Assembly (NCBI RefSeq): GCF_014163735.1
Contig: NZ_JACJDV010000002.1
Location: forward strand, 1-64,000
DNA: 64,000 nucleotides
Source of the DNA: Shewanella sp. SR44-3
Lineage (GTDB): Bacteria > Pseudomonadota > Gammaproteobacteria > Enterobacterales > Shewanellaceae
Direction of reading: 5' to 3'
Shown piece after piece: positions 19,630-27,458 of the stretch (positions are counted from its first letter, which is position 1; every line of letters begins with the position of its first letter). The position numbers and the translations under genes are program-made. A model generated the notes under the pieces. That model did no database searches. It worked only from the letters and a program-made list of their open reading frames with translations, and was not told the origin of the DNA.

Positions 19630-19657
19630 AGATGGGGCTTAGGGGAGTGATTTCAAG
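19630..19657 (-). promoter_or_regulatory. Sigma-32 heat-shock promoter of htpG
   Basis: On the minus strand, CTTGAAA (19657-19651), a 13-base spacer and CCCCATCT (19637-19630) match the RpoH consensus CTTGAAA-N13-15-CCCCATNT at every specified base. The start codon of htpG is about 95 bases downstream. Confidence 0.9.
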
Positions 19658-19708
19658 GGCCGCTGTGTTTTTATGGCTAAATATTGTTCAAACAATCACT
19701 TTTAACGC

Positions 19709-19735
19709 AAAATCCCAGCGAACGCTGGGATTTTT
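19709..19735. terminator. recR terminator
   Basis: A perfect 10-bp stem AATCCCAGCG / CGCTGGGATT (19711-19720 and 19723-19732) is flanked by a T tract on the plus strand (19729-19735 region) and a shorter one on the minus strand. It lies about 34 bases beyond the recR stop codon and just upstream of the htpG promoter, so it insulates htpG from recR. Confidence 0.82.
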
Positions 19736-19765
19736 CATTATTTAACAAAGCGATTACTGTTTGCC

Positions 19766-20365
19766 TTACAAGGCAATACGGCCATTAAATGATAATGCTA
19801 AGGTGGTGCTGTCCACATACTCAAGTTCCCCGCCCACAGGAACGCCGTGGGCGATACGGCTAATGATCACCTTGTGACGACGGGCCATATCGGCAATAAA
19901 ATGCGCGGTGGCATCGCCTTCAACCGTAGGGTTAGTGGCTAAGATAAGCTCGGTCACGTCCTGTGACGCGAGATGCTGCTCCAGTAAACTTAAGCCAAGC
20001 TCATCAGGTCCAATACCATCTAAGGGCGATAAATGCCCCAAAAGCACAAAATAGCGACCATTAAAATGCCCGCCCGCTTCTATTGCCAATACATCGGCAG
20101 GGGTTTCTACCACACAAATCACCCCAGAAGCACCGCGTTTATGGCTTGCACAAATGGGGCACAAGCTTTGCTCGGTAAAAGTGCGGCAAGACTGGCAATG
20201 ACCGACCTCTGTCATGGCCGCCTGTAAAGAACTGGCCAATTTAAGGCCGACTTTGCGGTCCCGCTCTAGCAGATTAAATGCCATACGCTGGGCAGATTTA
20301 GGGCCAACACCTGGTAAACCTTTCAGGGCTTGGATTAACTCATCGACGAGGGGACTGAATTTCAT
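19766..20365 (-). CDS. recR: Recombination mediator RecR
   Basis: RecR works with RecF and RecO to load RecA at gaps. The 199 residues show the helix-hairpin-helix [17 protein letters not shown], the C4 zinc finger starting [16 protein letters not shown], and a Toprim domain ([35 protein letters not shown]). I place the start at the ATG at 20365, with GAGAG upstream, because it gives the canonical [11 protein letters not shown] and the E. coli-like length; the longer frame adds 20 foreign residues. In enterics recR follows dnaX and ybaB; here the upstream region (20366-20658) holds no gene, so that linkage is lost. Confidence 0.94.
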   Translation of the reverse strand: MKFSPLVDELIQALKGLPGVGPKSAQRMAFNLLERDRKVGLKLASSLQAAMTEVGHCQSCRTFTEQSLCPICASHKRGASGVICVVETPADVLAIEAGGHFNGRYFVLLGHLSPLDGIGPDELGLSLLEQHLASQDVTELILATNPTVEGDATAHFIADMARRHKVIISRIAHGVPVGGELEYVDSTTLALSFNGRIAL

Positions 20366-20442
20366 AACACTCTCTAACCTAACGCTTAATGAATTGATTG
20401 ACTCCAGAGCGGCACCAAAGTGCATGCACCAATAAAACTCTG

Positions 20443-20510
20443 GTTCAAACTGAGCTGGGATTATTATCTGTCACGGCTAAGATTGCAAAGGATAGTGTTA
20501 ACTTAATCTC
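20443..20510 (+). repeat. Diverged promoter-region repeat, copy A
   Basis: From GGGAT to the final CTC this stretch aligns with 21961-22010, with about 43 matches in 53 columns by hand count. Shared blocks are ATTATCT, ACGGCTAA, GCAAA, GTG and TAACTTA. Weaker similarity starts at GTTCA (20443). Both copies lie upstream of rightward genes (here the twin-cupin gene). TGTTAACTT could be an extended -10 element. Confidence 0.5.
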
Positions 20511-20658
20511 GCAATAGGCAGTGTCTTTTAACCTATTGCGATGTCTTTCGAACTGAATATACAAATGTACCAAGAAATACTTAAGTGACATTATCATATC
20601 GACTAGGTTTAATTTTCCAATCAACCTATGATAATGCAATAGTCTTAGGGAGGTATAT

Positions 20659-21393
20659 ATGCAACATGATGGCACGACTCATCACACCCTTAACCACGGC
20701 CAAGCGGGCACGGCTAAACTCGCAAATCCTAGCCCTATTAATAGCCATTCAATCAATATGGATTTTAGCCAACGGGTAGTAATAAGGACTCATGAACTTA
20801 GCTGGGATAAAAGCCCAGCAAAAGGCGTGTGGCGTAAACGCCTTGCTAGAGAAGATGCTGAACGGGGTCATGCAAGCAGTATTGTGAAATATGATGCTGG
20901 TGCCAGTTTCTCACATCACCCACACCCTTTAGGTGAAGAAATCCTCGTATTATCAGGGGTGTTTTCTGATGAAACAGGTGATTATCCCACAGGTAGCTAT
21001 ATCCGTAACCCTGAAGGTTTTAGTCACGCCCCTTTCAGCGAGCAGGGCTGTGAGCTGCTGGTTAAATTGCATCAGTTTCAAGCATCAGACTCCCAGCTTG
21101 TGCGCATTGACACGAAAACCGCCCCTTGGTTACCCGGACAAGGGCAGCTTCAAGTCATGCCATTACATCAGCATCTAACCGAGTCCAGCGCGCTGGTCTA
21201 CTGGCCTGCTGGCTGCAAGTTTCAGCCGCATCGTCATTTTGGTGGTGAAGAAGTCTATGTGATCAGCGGTGAATTTATTGATGAACACGGCCGTTACCCA
21301 GCTGGCACTTGGCTTAGAAGCCCTCACCTGAGCCAGCACAATCCCTATGTCGAGCAAGATACCGTTATTTGGGTGAAAACAGGGCATTTGTGA
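20659..21393 (+). CDS. ChrR-like twin-cupin protein
   Basis: A 244-residue cytoplasmic protein with two cupin folds of the ChrR cupin-like type (about 55-135 and 160-240). Each carries a His/Glu metal set: SHHPHPLGEEILVLSG in the first and QPHRHFGGEEVYVISG in the second, each followed by a YP-G-W/Y-R-P block and a distal His. It lacks the N-terminal zinc anti-sigma domain of Rhodobacter ChrR, so it is probably a metal-dependent cupin enzyme or sensor rather than an anti-sigma factor. The start has a strong GGGAGG site (20648-20653). The function remains unknown. Confidence 0.78.
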   Translation: MQHDGTTHHTLNHGQAGTAKLANPSPINSHSINMDFSQRVVIRTHELSWDKSPAKGVWRKRLAREDAERGHASSIVKYDAGASFSHHPHPLGEEILVLSGVFSDETGDYPTGSYIRNPEGFSHAPFSEQGCELLVKLHQFQASDSQLVRIDTKTAPWLPGQGQLQVMPLHQHLTESSALVYWPAGCKFQPHRHFGGEEVYVISGEFIDEHGRYPAGTWLRSPHLSQHNPYVEQDTVIWVKTGHL

Positions 21394-21432
21394 TAATCAG
21401 CTAAGCCCGTTGTACTAAGGACATGCCTTAAG

Positions 21433-21480
21433 CGCTTAACCGTTGTGTCGATTAAACCAGATTAATGGTTAAGCGTTTTT
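21433..21480 (+). terminator. Possible terminator of the twin-cupin gene
   Basis: A 9-bp stem CGCTTAACC / GGTTAAGCG (21433-21441 and 21467-21475) with a 25-base loop is followed by TTTTT. Its right arm overlaps the 3' end of the convergent SMR gene. The long loop lowers confidence. Confidence 0.5.
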
Positions 21481-21791
21481 GAAAACACATTAATAACCAT
21501 GACGCCAGCCAAAATAAGTAGCATGCCTAGCATAGCCGCAAGATCGGGGATTTCCTTGAATACCAAGGCACTGACCAATGCAATTAAGACTATGCCCATA
21601 CCAGCCCAAATGGCATACGCAATACCGACTGGAAGAGTTTTTAGCACTAAAGAAAGAAAATAAAATGCCACTCCATACCCTATTACGCAAATTGTGCTGT
21701 ATTTGGGTTCGGTGAAACCATTTGATGATTTAAGAGCTAATGTCGCCATCACTTCAGAACCTATGGCTAATGCCAAATACCAGTACCCCAT
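21462..21791 (-). CDS. Small multidrug resistance (SMR) efflux protein
   Basis: A 109-residue, four-helix inner-membrane H+ antiporter of the EmrE/Qac group. The essential membrane glutamate is in SEVMATLALKSS (Glu13, aligning with EmrE Glu14). The LPVGIAYAIWAGMGIV block of helix 3 and the LILAGVMVINVFS end are typical of drug-exporting EmrE-type members. Likely substrates are quaternary ammonium compounds and similar cations, though Gdx (guanidinium) transport is not excluded. It converges on the twin-cupin gene. Confidence 0.88.
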   Translation of the reverse strand: MGYWYLALAIGSEVMATLALKSSNGFTEPKYSTICVIGYGVAFYFLSLVLKTLPVGIAYAIWAGMGIVLIALVSALVFKEIPDLAAMLGMLLILAGVMVINVFSKTLNH

Positions 21792-21946
21792 ATCCTACCC
21801 TATTACCTAATCTTGCATTAAAATGCGTTAATCGAATGATGAAGTTCACCATTCAATCCAGCTATTTTATTAATGTTAAATTTTGCGCGCTGCAGTGTAA
21901 CCCATTGGCTAAAATCGCACCATATCTTGTTTAACCGTAAGCTCAA

Positions 21947-22010
21947 GTTCACCTTAGTTAGGGATAATTATCTTTACGGCTAAAATAGCAAAAAATGTGC
22001 TAACTTAGCT
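21947..22010 (+). repeat. Diverged promoter-region repeat, copy B
   Basis: This is the second member of the pair described at 20443-20510. It ends 41 bases before the start codon of the DUF4937-like gene. TGCTAACTT occupies the same place as TGTTAACTT in copy A and could be an extended -10. Confidence 0.5.
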
Positions 22011-22051
22011 CAACGCTAAAAACACTAATCAACCCCTAACGTGATGATACT

Positions 22052-22735
22052 ATGGCACTATTAAAACTTATCCGCTGTAAGGTCGCCGCTGAAAAACGTG
22101 CAGCCTTTTGTAATTCTCAACAAGCTTGGCAGCCCATAGCGGACTGCAAAGGCTTTATCGCACAGCTTGGTGGCTGGGAAATACCGTCAAATAACCAAGG
22201 CTTAGACGATACTCACTTATCTGCTGCAGACTCAGATGCAATTGTATTAGGAATGTGGCGTTCAGAGGCTGACTTAAGCCAATTTATGGCTTTTGAACAT
22301 GATAAAATTTTTGATATAAATCAGCAGCAAACCAGTTACTTAAGCTGTAAAGTCAGCCGTTTCAATGAAGTCTCAGCAATTCATCAGGCGGAGGTTAATG
22401 ACAAGACTAGCAGCCCTGCTCTATTACATATCAAGCAGTATAATGGCGTAATAAATATCCATATTTTTCGCGCGATTCTTATGGCTTGGCTATCTGTCGC
22501 CACTCAAAAGCAGCGCAAGCCTATCTGCATTCACATCTGGCAACATACTGAGGATACTGATTGCCTATTAATAACCAGCCTGTGGAAAAATCAGCAAGCT
22601 TATGAGCAAGATAGACACAGCCCACACCGTATTACCATACAGTCTCGGCTAAATACACAATGCCATTCAACAAAGGACTGTTTGATCAAATTGGAATCTC
22701 TTTGGAATATAGCCCCTCAGGAAGTTAATGTATGA
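22052..22735 (+). CDS. DUF4937-like (YdbC-type) protein
   Basis: A 227-residue soluble protein. The N-terminal half resembles the ABM-like ferredoxin-fold family that includes Bacillus YdbC/DUF4937: MALLKLIRCKVAAEKR, GFIAQLGGWE, VLGMWRSEADLSQFM and HDKIFDINQQQ. The C-terminal half (about 120-227) may be a second diverged copy of the fold (HIWQHTEDTDCLLITSLWKN). Such folds serve as small monooxygenases or as structural domains, so no reaction can be assigned. The start codon is poorly supported by a ribosome-binding site. The gene stands alone, convergent with the HD-GYP gene. Confidence 0.65.
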   Translation: MALLKLIRCKVAAEKRAAFCNSQQAWQPIADCKGFIAQLGGWEIPSNNQGLDDTHLSAADSDAIVLGMWRSEADLSQFMAFEHDKIFDINQQQTSYLSCKVSRFNEVSAIHQAEVNDKTSSPALLHIKQYNGVINIHIFRAILMAWLSVATQKQRKPICIHIWQHTEDTDCLLITSLWKNQQAYEQDRHSPHRITIQSRLNTQCHSTKDCLIKLESLWNIAPQEVNV

Positions 22736-22814
22736 CCAGAAATACTTGGGCTCGCGAGGCTGTAAAATGAAATAAAGAGAAATTATAACTGTAGATAAAG
22801 GCAAGACTATAAAT

Positions 22815-23417
22815 TTAGCGATGGGCACCATTATCTGACGCTAAATTGGTCCTGTAATCTGTGATTATTTTTTCAAAATAACCAAATAGCAATGGATCTG
22901 TTTTTCTGCCACATTCACTTCTCATCATTATCATCACCTCCTCATGACTCCGTGATGAATGATAAGGCCTTGTCGTCAACATAGCATCATAACAATCCAC
23001 GATAGAAATGATCCGAGAGCAAATAGGAATATTATCTCCAGCTAAACCATGTGGGTACCCACTACCATCAAAGGCCTCATGATGGTGCAGGACAATAACA
23101 CCTATACTTTCAGCTTCTTCATGGAAAATTTTATTGCAAATATTTTGTCCCAGTTCAGCATGAGTCTTCATTATCGTCATTTCAGCAGCGCTCAAACGCT
23201 CGGGTTTTAGCAAAATACTGTCTGGGATACCAATTTTTCCGATATCATGCAGTTTTGCCGCTATTTGCAATAGATCAAGCTCTCGTTCACTTAAGCAACA
23301 CTTTTGTCCCAACTGTAAGCACAAAGTTTCAACTCGACCGCAATGGGCTTGGGTATAAGCATCTCGCTCACTCAACGCCACAACAAGACAACTAGTTGGT
23401 GATGCTAATTCCATCAT
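22815..23417 (-). CDS. HD-GYP domain protein (putative c-di-GMP phosphodiesterase)
   Basis: A compact 200-residue protein consisting of almost nothing but an HD-GYP domain. The metal and signature residues are intact: HDIGKIGIPD, HHHEAFDGSGYPHGLAGD and VDCYDAMLTTRPYH. It therefore probably hydrolyses cyclic di-GMP to GMP or pGpG. There is no sensory, receiver or membrane domain. The N-terminal segment (about residues 1-25) is short, so partner proteins may supply control. It is unusual to find this domain alone; an upstream domain could have been lost, because the sequence just upstream carries a decayed gene. Confidence 0.87.
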   Translation of the reverse strand: MMELASPTSCLVVALSERDAYTQAHCGRVETLCLQLGQKCCLSERELDLLQIAAKLHDIGKIGIPDSILLKPERLSAAEMTIMKTHAELGQNICNKIFHEEAESIGVIVLHHHEAFDGSGYPHGLAGDNIPICSRIISIVDCYDAMLTTRPYHSSRSHEEVMIMMRSECGRKTDPLLFGYFEKIITDYRTNLASDNGAHR

Positions 23418-23464
23418 AAAACTCCATTTATCATTCTACAATCTGTTCCATAACTCTAGTGAGT

Positions 23465-23740
23465 ATTGAAGATAATGAAGGTTTATACAAAAAATCAATA
23501 AACTCAGATAGCCAACTCAATCTGCGCGCCATTCGGTTTCAGAATTGGGACGGTTTATTAATCTGTGATGATAAAGACCAATGACAGCCAATACCGATTC
23601 AAAACCAAGGCTCAGTAGAGACCCAGCTTAATGAAGTAGAAAAAATGATCCGTGGTGAGCCCCACAGACTAGCAAGTTTCGCCGAAGCACTTGCCGTACA
23701 GCAAGTGGTAGAAAGTACCCTAGCCCATAAGCCTTTTTAA
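23465..23740 (+). pseudogene. Remnant of a Gfo/Idh/MocA-family oxidoreductase
   Basis: One frame reads through about 90 codons with a single in-frame TGA at 23582-23584 and ends at a normal TAA (23738-23740). The last part, RGEPHRLASFAEALAVQQVV, is the characteristic C-terminal helix of Gfo/Idh/MocA NAD(P)-dependent oxidoreductases, and the preceding FQNWDGLLI fits the strand region before it. The N-terminal Rossmann domain and any start codon are missing. I read this as the decayed 3' end of a lost gene. Confidence 0.65.
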
Positions 23741-24038
23741 ACACTAACATCAACTGATATCCAAAAGCACTGTGTTCGAAAACTGCTGGGTGTTGGCTGC
23801 TTTTGGCATTCCATACTTTAGATTGAAACCCTTGAACTGGATGATTTTTCTCTCATGTTTTATCTCAAGCTACCGATAGAATCTCAAGCTAGTGTTAGAA
23901 TTAGTGCAGTTAATATCTGCAATTAAAGCACTAAGCTTAAGCCGTTAACGGGCTCACTAATTTGTTAACCTATTTGAAGAATGAGAATACAGCCAACTGT
24001 AGGCTCATTAAGGACTGTTACCCTAAGGATGGGCGTTT
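23741..24038. other. Intergenic region without recognisable content
   Basis: Just under 300 bases follow the decayed oxidoreductase and precede the unknown 663-residue gene. It should carry that gene's promoter, but I see no convincing -35/-10, sigma-54 or sigma-28 element, no hairpin with a T tract, and no further coding remnant. Confidence 0.5.
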
Positions 24039-26030
24039 ATGTCGATAAATGATGTTAGATCTGGCTTTGCTGCTATCAGTTCCACCAGTAGTCCCACAAA
24101 TAGTCCTGCAAAAATGGCCGAGCAATTTAAGGTTAACCCAGCAAAAATCAATCAAGCCTCGGCCCAAGTTCAAGGGCAACACCTTGATCCACAGCATAAC
24201 GCCCTTCTTACGGCTGAAACCCTAGAACAAATTAGCTTGTCAGCTATTAATAACTTAGGTAGCAATGGTTTAGAGCAAGTTGATAGCCTGTTAAAAAAAC
24301 AGCTGACGACGCAGTTTTCTATCTCAACCATGTCCTCCGTCGAACTCGATATGCTCAAGTTCAACAGCAAAGCTGAAGACATGGCCATAAGCTATATCAC
24401 TAAAAATGTTCAACAAGGCTTAGCGAAAGGGAAAAACGCAGCGGCCTTAACCCATATCCTCGACCAATCGGCGCAGAATTATCGCAAAGCCTATAGCAAT
24501 ACCAGCTCGATTTTAGACAAGCTCGGTAAACTTGGTCCAGAACAGCAATCTTTTATCAGTCGCAGTGAGTATCGGGTCGAGCGCGCCATCACAGGCTTTG
24601 GTGAATATCAGATGCGTCAGGATAATGCTGAGTCGGATAAAAAAGCCTTTGAACTCACCCTGAAAACTCAAGAAGGTGACACTGTTACTATTCGCTTTTC
24701 ATCGGCTCAATCTATGGAACAAGACGGCATGTCATATGCTGCAGAGGACAGCAGTGACAATACTTTAGATAGCTTTCAATTGAGCTACGAAGTCGATGGT
24801 GACTTATCTGAGAAAGAATATAAGGCGATGCAAACCATTTTTGCCAATGTCGGGGAGTTAGCCGATGACTATTTTAGTGCGGTGGCAAATGAGCAAACCT
24901 ATATTCCCCAAGGCAGCAATGCGGCACTGTCGACAGACTTACTCGCTGGATTTGATAGTCAGCAACTGGCAGGGGTTGAGCTGTCCATGGCGCTGTGGCA
25001 AGACCAAGAAGAAAATGGTGATGATGTTAATTATAGCTATCAGTTTAATCATAGTACTCAAGAGCAACACTTCTCGATGAAGCGCAATCGTTTTATGTTT
25101 CATCCTGTCAACTTTGATATCACCACGTCCACCAATGGTGGCAAGGATGCTGCGCAACTGGCACAATATTTACAGGTGATGGACGCAAGTTATAAAGAGG
25201 TCAATGGCGGCCTTGCCTCCCACACAGATAAACACCTTGCGGCGTCTATCGATATGTACAAAACCGCGCTCACCAGCATGTTCGACTTAAGCGATAGACA
25301 TAGTCAAATTCAGCAACAAGCATCAGAAAACTTTACCAATGGCCGTCAATTAGTGGCAGATCTCACCAATAACCTGATATCCACAGATAAGCGCTTTCAA
25401 AAAATGTCCACGGGCAAAGGCAATATATTCCAAGAAGGAATGTCTAAGCTTGCTGATTTCAACGCACAATTTAAATCTGGTGATAAAAATCAATATGGTT
25501 ATTTTGATGTGAGCCAACAGCAAAAAACCACCATGACTGCTGAAGCTGGATTTCAAGGCATGAAACAGCAAAAAAGCTATAACAGTCAAACGCTGTCAGG
25601 TTATGGTGCTATTGGCGCTATTGAAACGAAAAAGTCGGAGCACTATGAAGCCAAAGCCGTGATAAATGAAGGCGCTGTCGTTGCCTTAGATCAAACTCGT
25701 GATGCAAAGCGCAGCGATAACATCCACACTAAGATTGATTACGGCATCTACGTTCACGAACTCATCGACAGCAAGAATAGCGCCTCAAGCAGCATGCGTT
25801 TAATAGAAGATATTTGGACTCAACATACTGAAAATAGCAGTAGCACTAAGACAGATTATAAAATGACTGTCGGTAAAGAGGTTGCGTTACATTCAGTAAA
25901 AATACATACCGAGGCAAGTCAAAAGCAGCAGTTAATTGCCGCCTTAGACAAGCTCAGTGACAATGATTTTCTGCGTAAAAAATATGCCCCTAAGCTTGAG
26001 CGCGTGAATAATTTTATGCTTAAGGTTTAA
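24039..26030 (+). CDS. Unrecognised 663-residue protein
   Basis: I do not recognise this family. The protein is hydrophilic throughout, with no signal peptide, membrane segment or cysteine-rich motif. The first 60 residues are Ser/Thr/Pro/Gln-rich and probably disordered. Residues about 95-190 and 370-450 look helical, and about 205-240 look like beta strands (FELTLKTQEGDTVTIRFSS). The end (about 620-663) is helical and charged. The start is ATG 24039 with AAGGATGGG upstream. It is monocistronic, next to a decayed gene. Codon use looks like its neighbours, so recent acquisition is not evident. Confidence 0.8.
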   Translation: MSINDVRSGFAAISSTSSPTNSPAKMAEQFKVNPAKINQASAQVQGQHLDPQHNALLTAETLEQISLSAINNLGSNGLEQVDSLLKKQLTTQFSISTMSSVELDMLKFNSKAEDMAISYITKNVQQGLAKGKNAAALTHILDQSAQNYRKAYSNTSSILDKLGKLGPEQQSFISRSEYRVERAITGFGEYQMRQDNAESDKKAFELTLKTQEGDTVTIRFSSAQSMEQDGMSYAAEDSSDNTLDSFQLSYEVDGDLSEKEYKAMQTIFANVGELADDYFSAVANEQTYIPQGSNAALSTDLLAGFDSQQLAGVELSMALWQDQEENGDDVNYSYQFNHSTQEQHFSMKRNRFMFHPVNFDITTSTNGGKDAAQLAQYLQVMDASYKEVNGGLASHTDKHLAASIDMYKTALTSMFDLSDRHSQIQQQASENFTNGRQLVADLTNNLISTDKRFQKMSTGKGNIFQEGMSKLADFNAQFKSGDKNQYGYFDVSQQQKTTMTAEAGFQGMKQQKSYNSQTLSGYGAIGAIETKKSEHYEAKAVINEGAVVALDQTRDAKRSDNIHTKIDYGIYVHELIDSKNSASSSMRLIEDIWTQHTENSSSTKTDYKMTVGKEVALHSVKIHTEASQKQQLIAALDKLSDNDFLRKKYAPKLERVNNFMLKV

Positions 26031-26149
26031 CCTCTTCGCTATGCATTTATGTCATATGCCGTGTACTGCATGTTGTGTGCTGCATGCTGAAAATACCTAA
26101 GCCCTGTTTTCAGCTGGCTCACCGACAAAGGCAATGAATTACAGCCTTG

Positions 26150-27364
26150 TTAACCCTCTTTTCGCGATGAAATTATCGAACGTTTGAGTAACTCAAACGA
26201 TGCCTGAATTTGCTCCAGTGGCGAGGCAAAATTCATCCGATAAAAATGCTCATTTGGCTCGCCAAACCAAGTCCCTGGAGTTAATGCCATTTTAGCCTGC
26301 TGGATCAGCAAGTATTTTAATTGCACAGGCGTTAATCCTAAGCCTGAAAAATCAAACCACATTTGATTAGTGCCTTCTGGGGCAAAAGTCTTCACCTGTG
26401 GAAGCTCGCTTGCCATAAATTTTACAATCCAATTGCGAGTATGTTGGCTGTAAGCTAAAAAACCATCAAACCACTCTTTACCCTGCTGATAGGCGGCAAT
26501 GGTGGCATAAGTGGTAAAGGCATTGCCGTGATCGAGCGACATAGACGCTGTGGTGGCTTTTATTTTATCCAAAAGCCCTGGGTTATCGCTGTAGATATAG
26601 CCATTGGCAATACTGTTTAAGCCGAAGTTTTTAGCAGGCGAGCCAATAATGGTTACGCTATGCTCATAATCTAACGCCGTCATGCTAGTAAATGTTGCGC
26701 CCTCAAAAATAATGTCAGCGTGCACTTCATCGCTAATGATCATAGTGTGGTATTTGTTGGCGATAGCAACTAACTGCTTAAGCTCTGCTTTTGTCCACAC
26801 CCGTCCCACTGGGTTATGTGGGTTACATAGCAGCACCATTTTTACAGCGCCGCTTTTCAGTTTATTTTCAAAATCGTCAAAATCCATCACGTAGCGTTCA
26901 TGTTCAATCTTAAGGGGATTATTGACCACTTTACGCCCAGCAGACTCAATCAAACGGCGAAATTGATGGTATACCGGCGTTTGAATTAATACCCCATCAC
27001 CCGCGTCTGTAAACTCACGGATCAATAAGGCTATTGCACTGAGCACGCCCGGTAACTGAACAAAATGCTCGGGGGTTAACTCAAGGCCATGGCGTTCCAT
27101 ATTCCAACGTGAAATAGCATTAAAAACTGATTTTGAATCAAACTCATAAGAATAAGACTGCCTGTCTACTAATTGCTGCATGGCCTGGCTTATGGGCGAG
27201 GCAATAGGGAAATCCATATCGGCTATCCAATAAGGTGTCACGTCCTTGGTGCCATAAATTTGATTAAGCATAGGGCTATCGTACTTAATAAACTTGTGGT
27301 TAATAGTGCTTTGATTAAGATTATTTGGGTTAAAATTATTCGGATTATGAGTAGCCTGAGACAT
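26150..27364 (-). CDS. PatB/MalY-family cystathionine beta-lyase-type aminotransferase
   Basis: A PLP-dependent fold-type I enzyme of 404 residues. Family blocks are WIADMDFPIASPI near residue 45, LCNPHNPVGRVW, ISDEVHADIIFEG (PLP-binding Asp), and SPAKNFGLNSIANGY, whose Lys holds PLP. MalY/PatB enzymes cleave C-S bonds in cystathionine or cysteine, giving thiols, pyruvate and ammonia; MalY of E. coli also antagonises MalT. No mal genes are nearby, so C-S lyase is the likelier role. The next gene upstream, a glutathione synthetase homologue, also concerns thiols, but a 94-base gap separates them. Confidence 0.86.
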   Translation of the reverse strand: MSQATHNPNNFNPNNLNQSTINHKFIKYDSPMLNQIYGTKDVTPYWIADMDFPIASPISQAMQQLVDRQSYSYEFDSKSVFNAISRWNMERHGLELTPEHFVQLPGVLSAIALLIREFTDAGDGVLIQTPVYHQFRRLIESAGRKVVNNPLKIEHERYVMDFDDFENKLKSGAVKMVLLCNPHNPVGRVWTKAELKQLVAIANKYHTMIISDEVHADIIFEGATFTSMTALDYEHSVTIIGSPAKNFGLNSIANGYIYSDNPGLLDKIKATTASMSLDHGNAFTTYATIAAYQQGKEWFDGFLAYSQHTRNWIVKFMASELPQVKTFAPEGTNQMWFDFSGLGLTPVQLKYLLIQQAKMALTPGTWFGEPNEHFYRMNFASPLEQIQASFELLKRSIISSRKEG

Positions 27365-27458
27365 AAATTTTTCCTTTAGATAAATGAGTTATCCTTAAGA
27401 CGCCCTTACAGCAAAAAGGACGCAACATTTTTATCTCTTTAGCTAATTAATCCGTTAA

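Noticed and set aside
20659-21393. Calling the twin-cupin protein an anti-sigma factor
   Set aside because: The N-terminal zinc anti-sigma domain of ChrR is missing and no sigma factor gene is adjacent.
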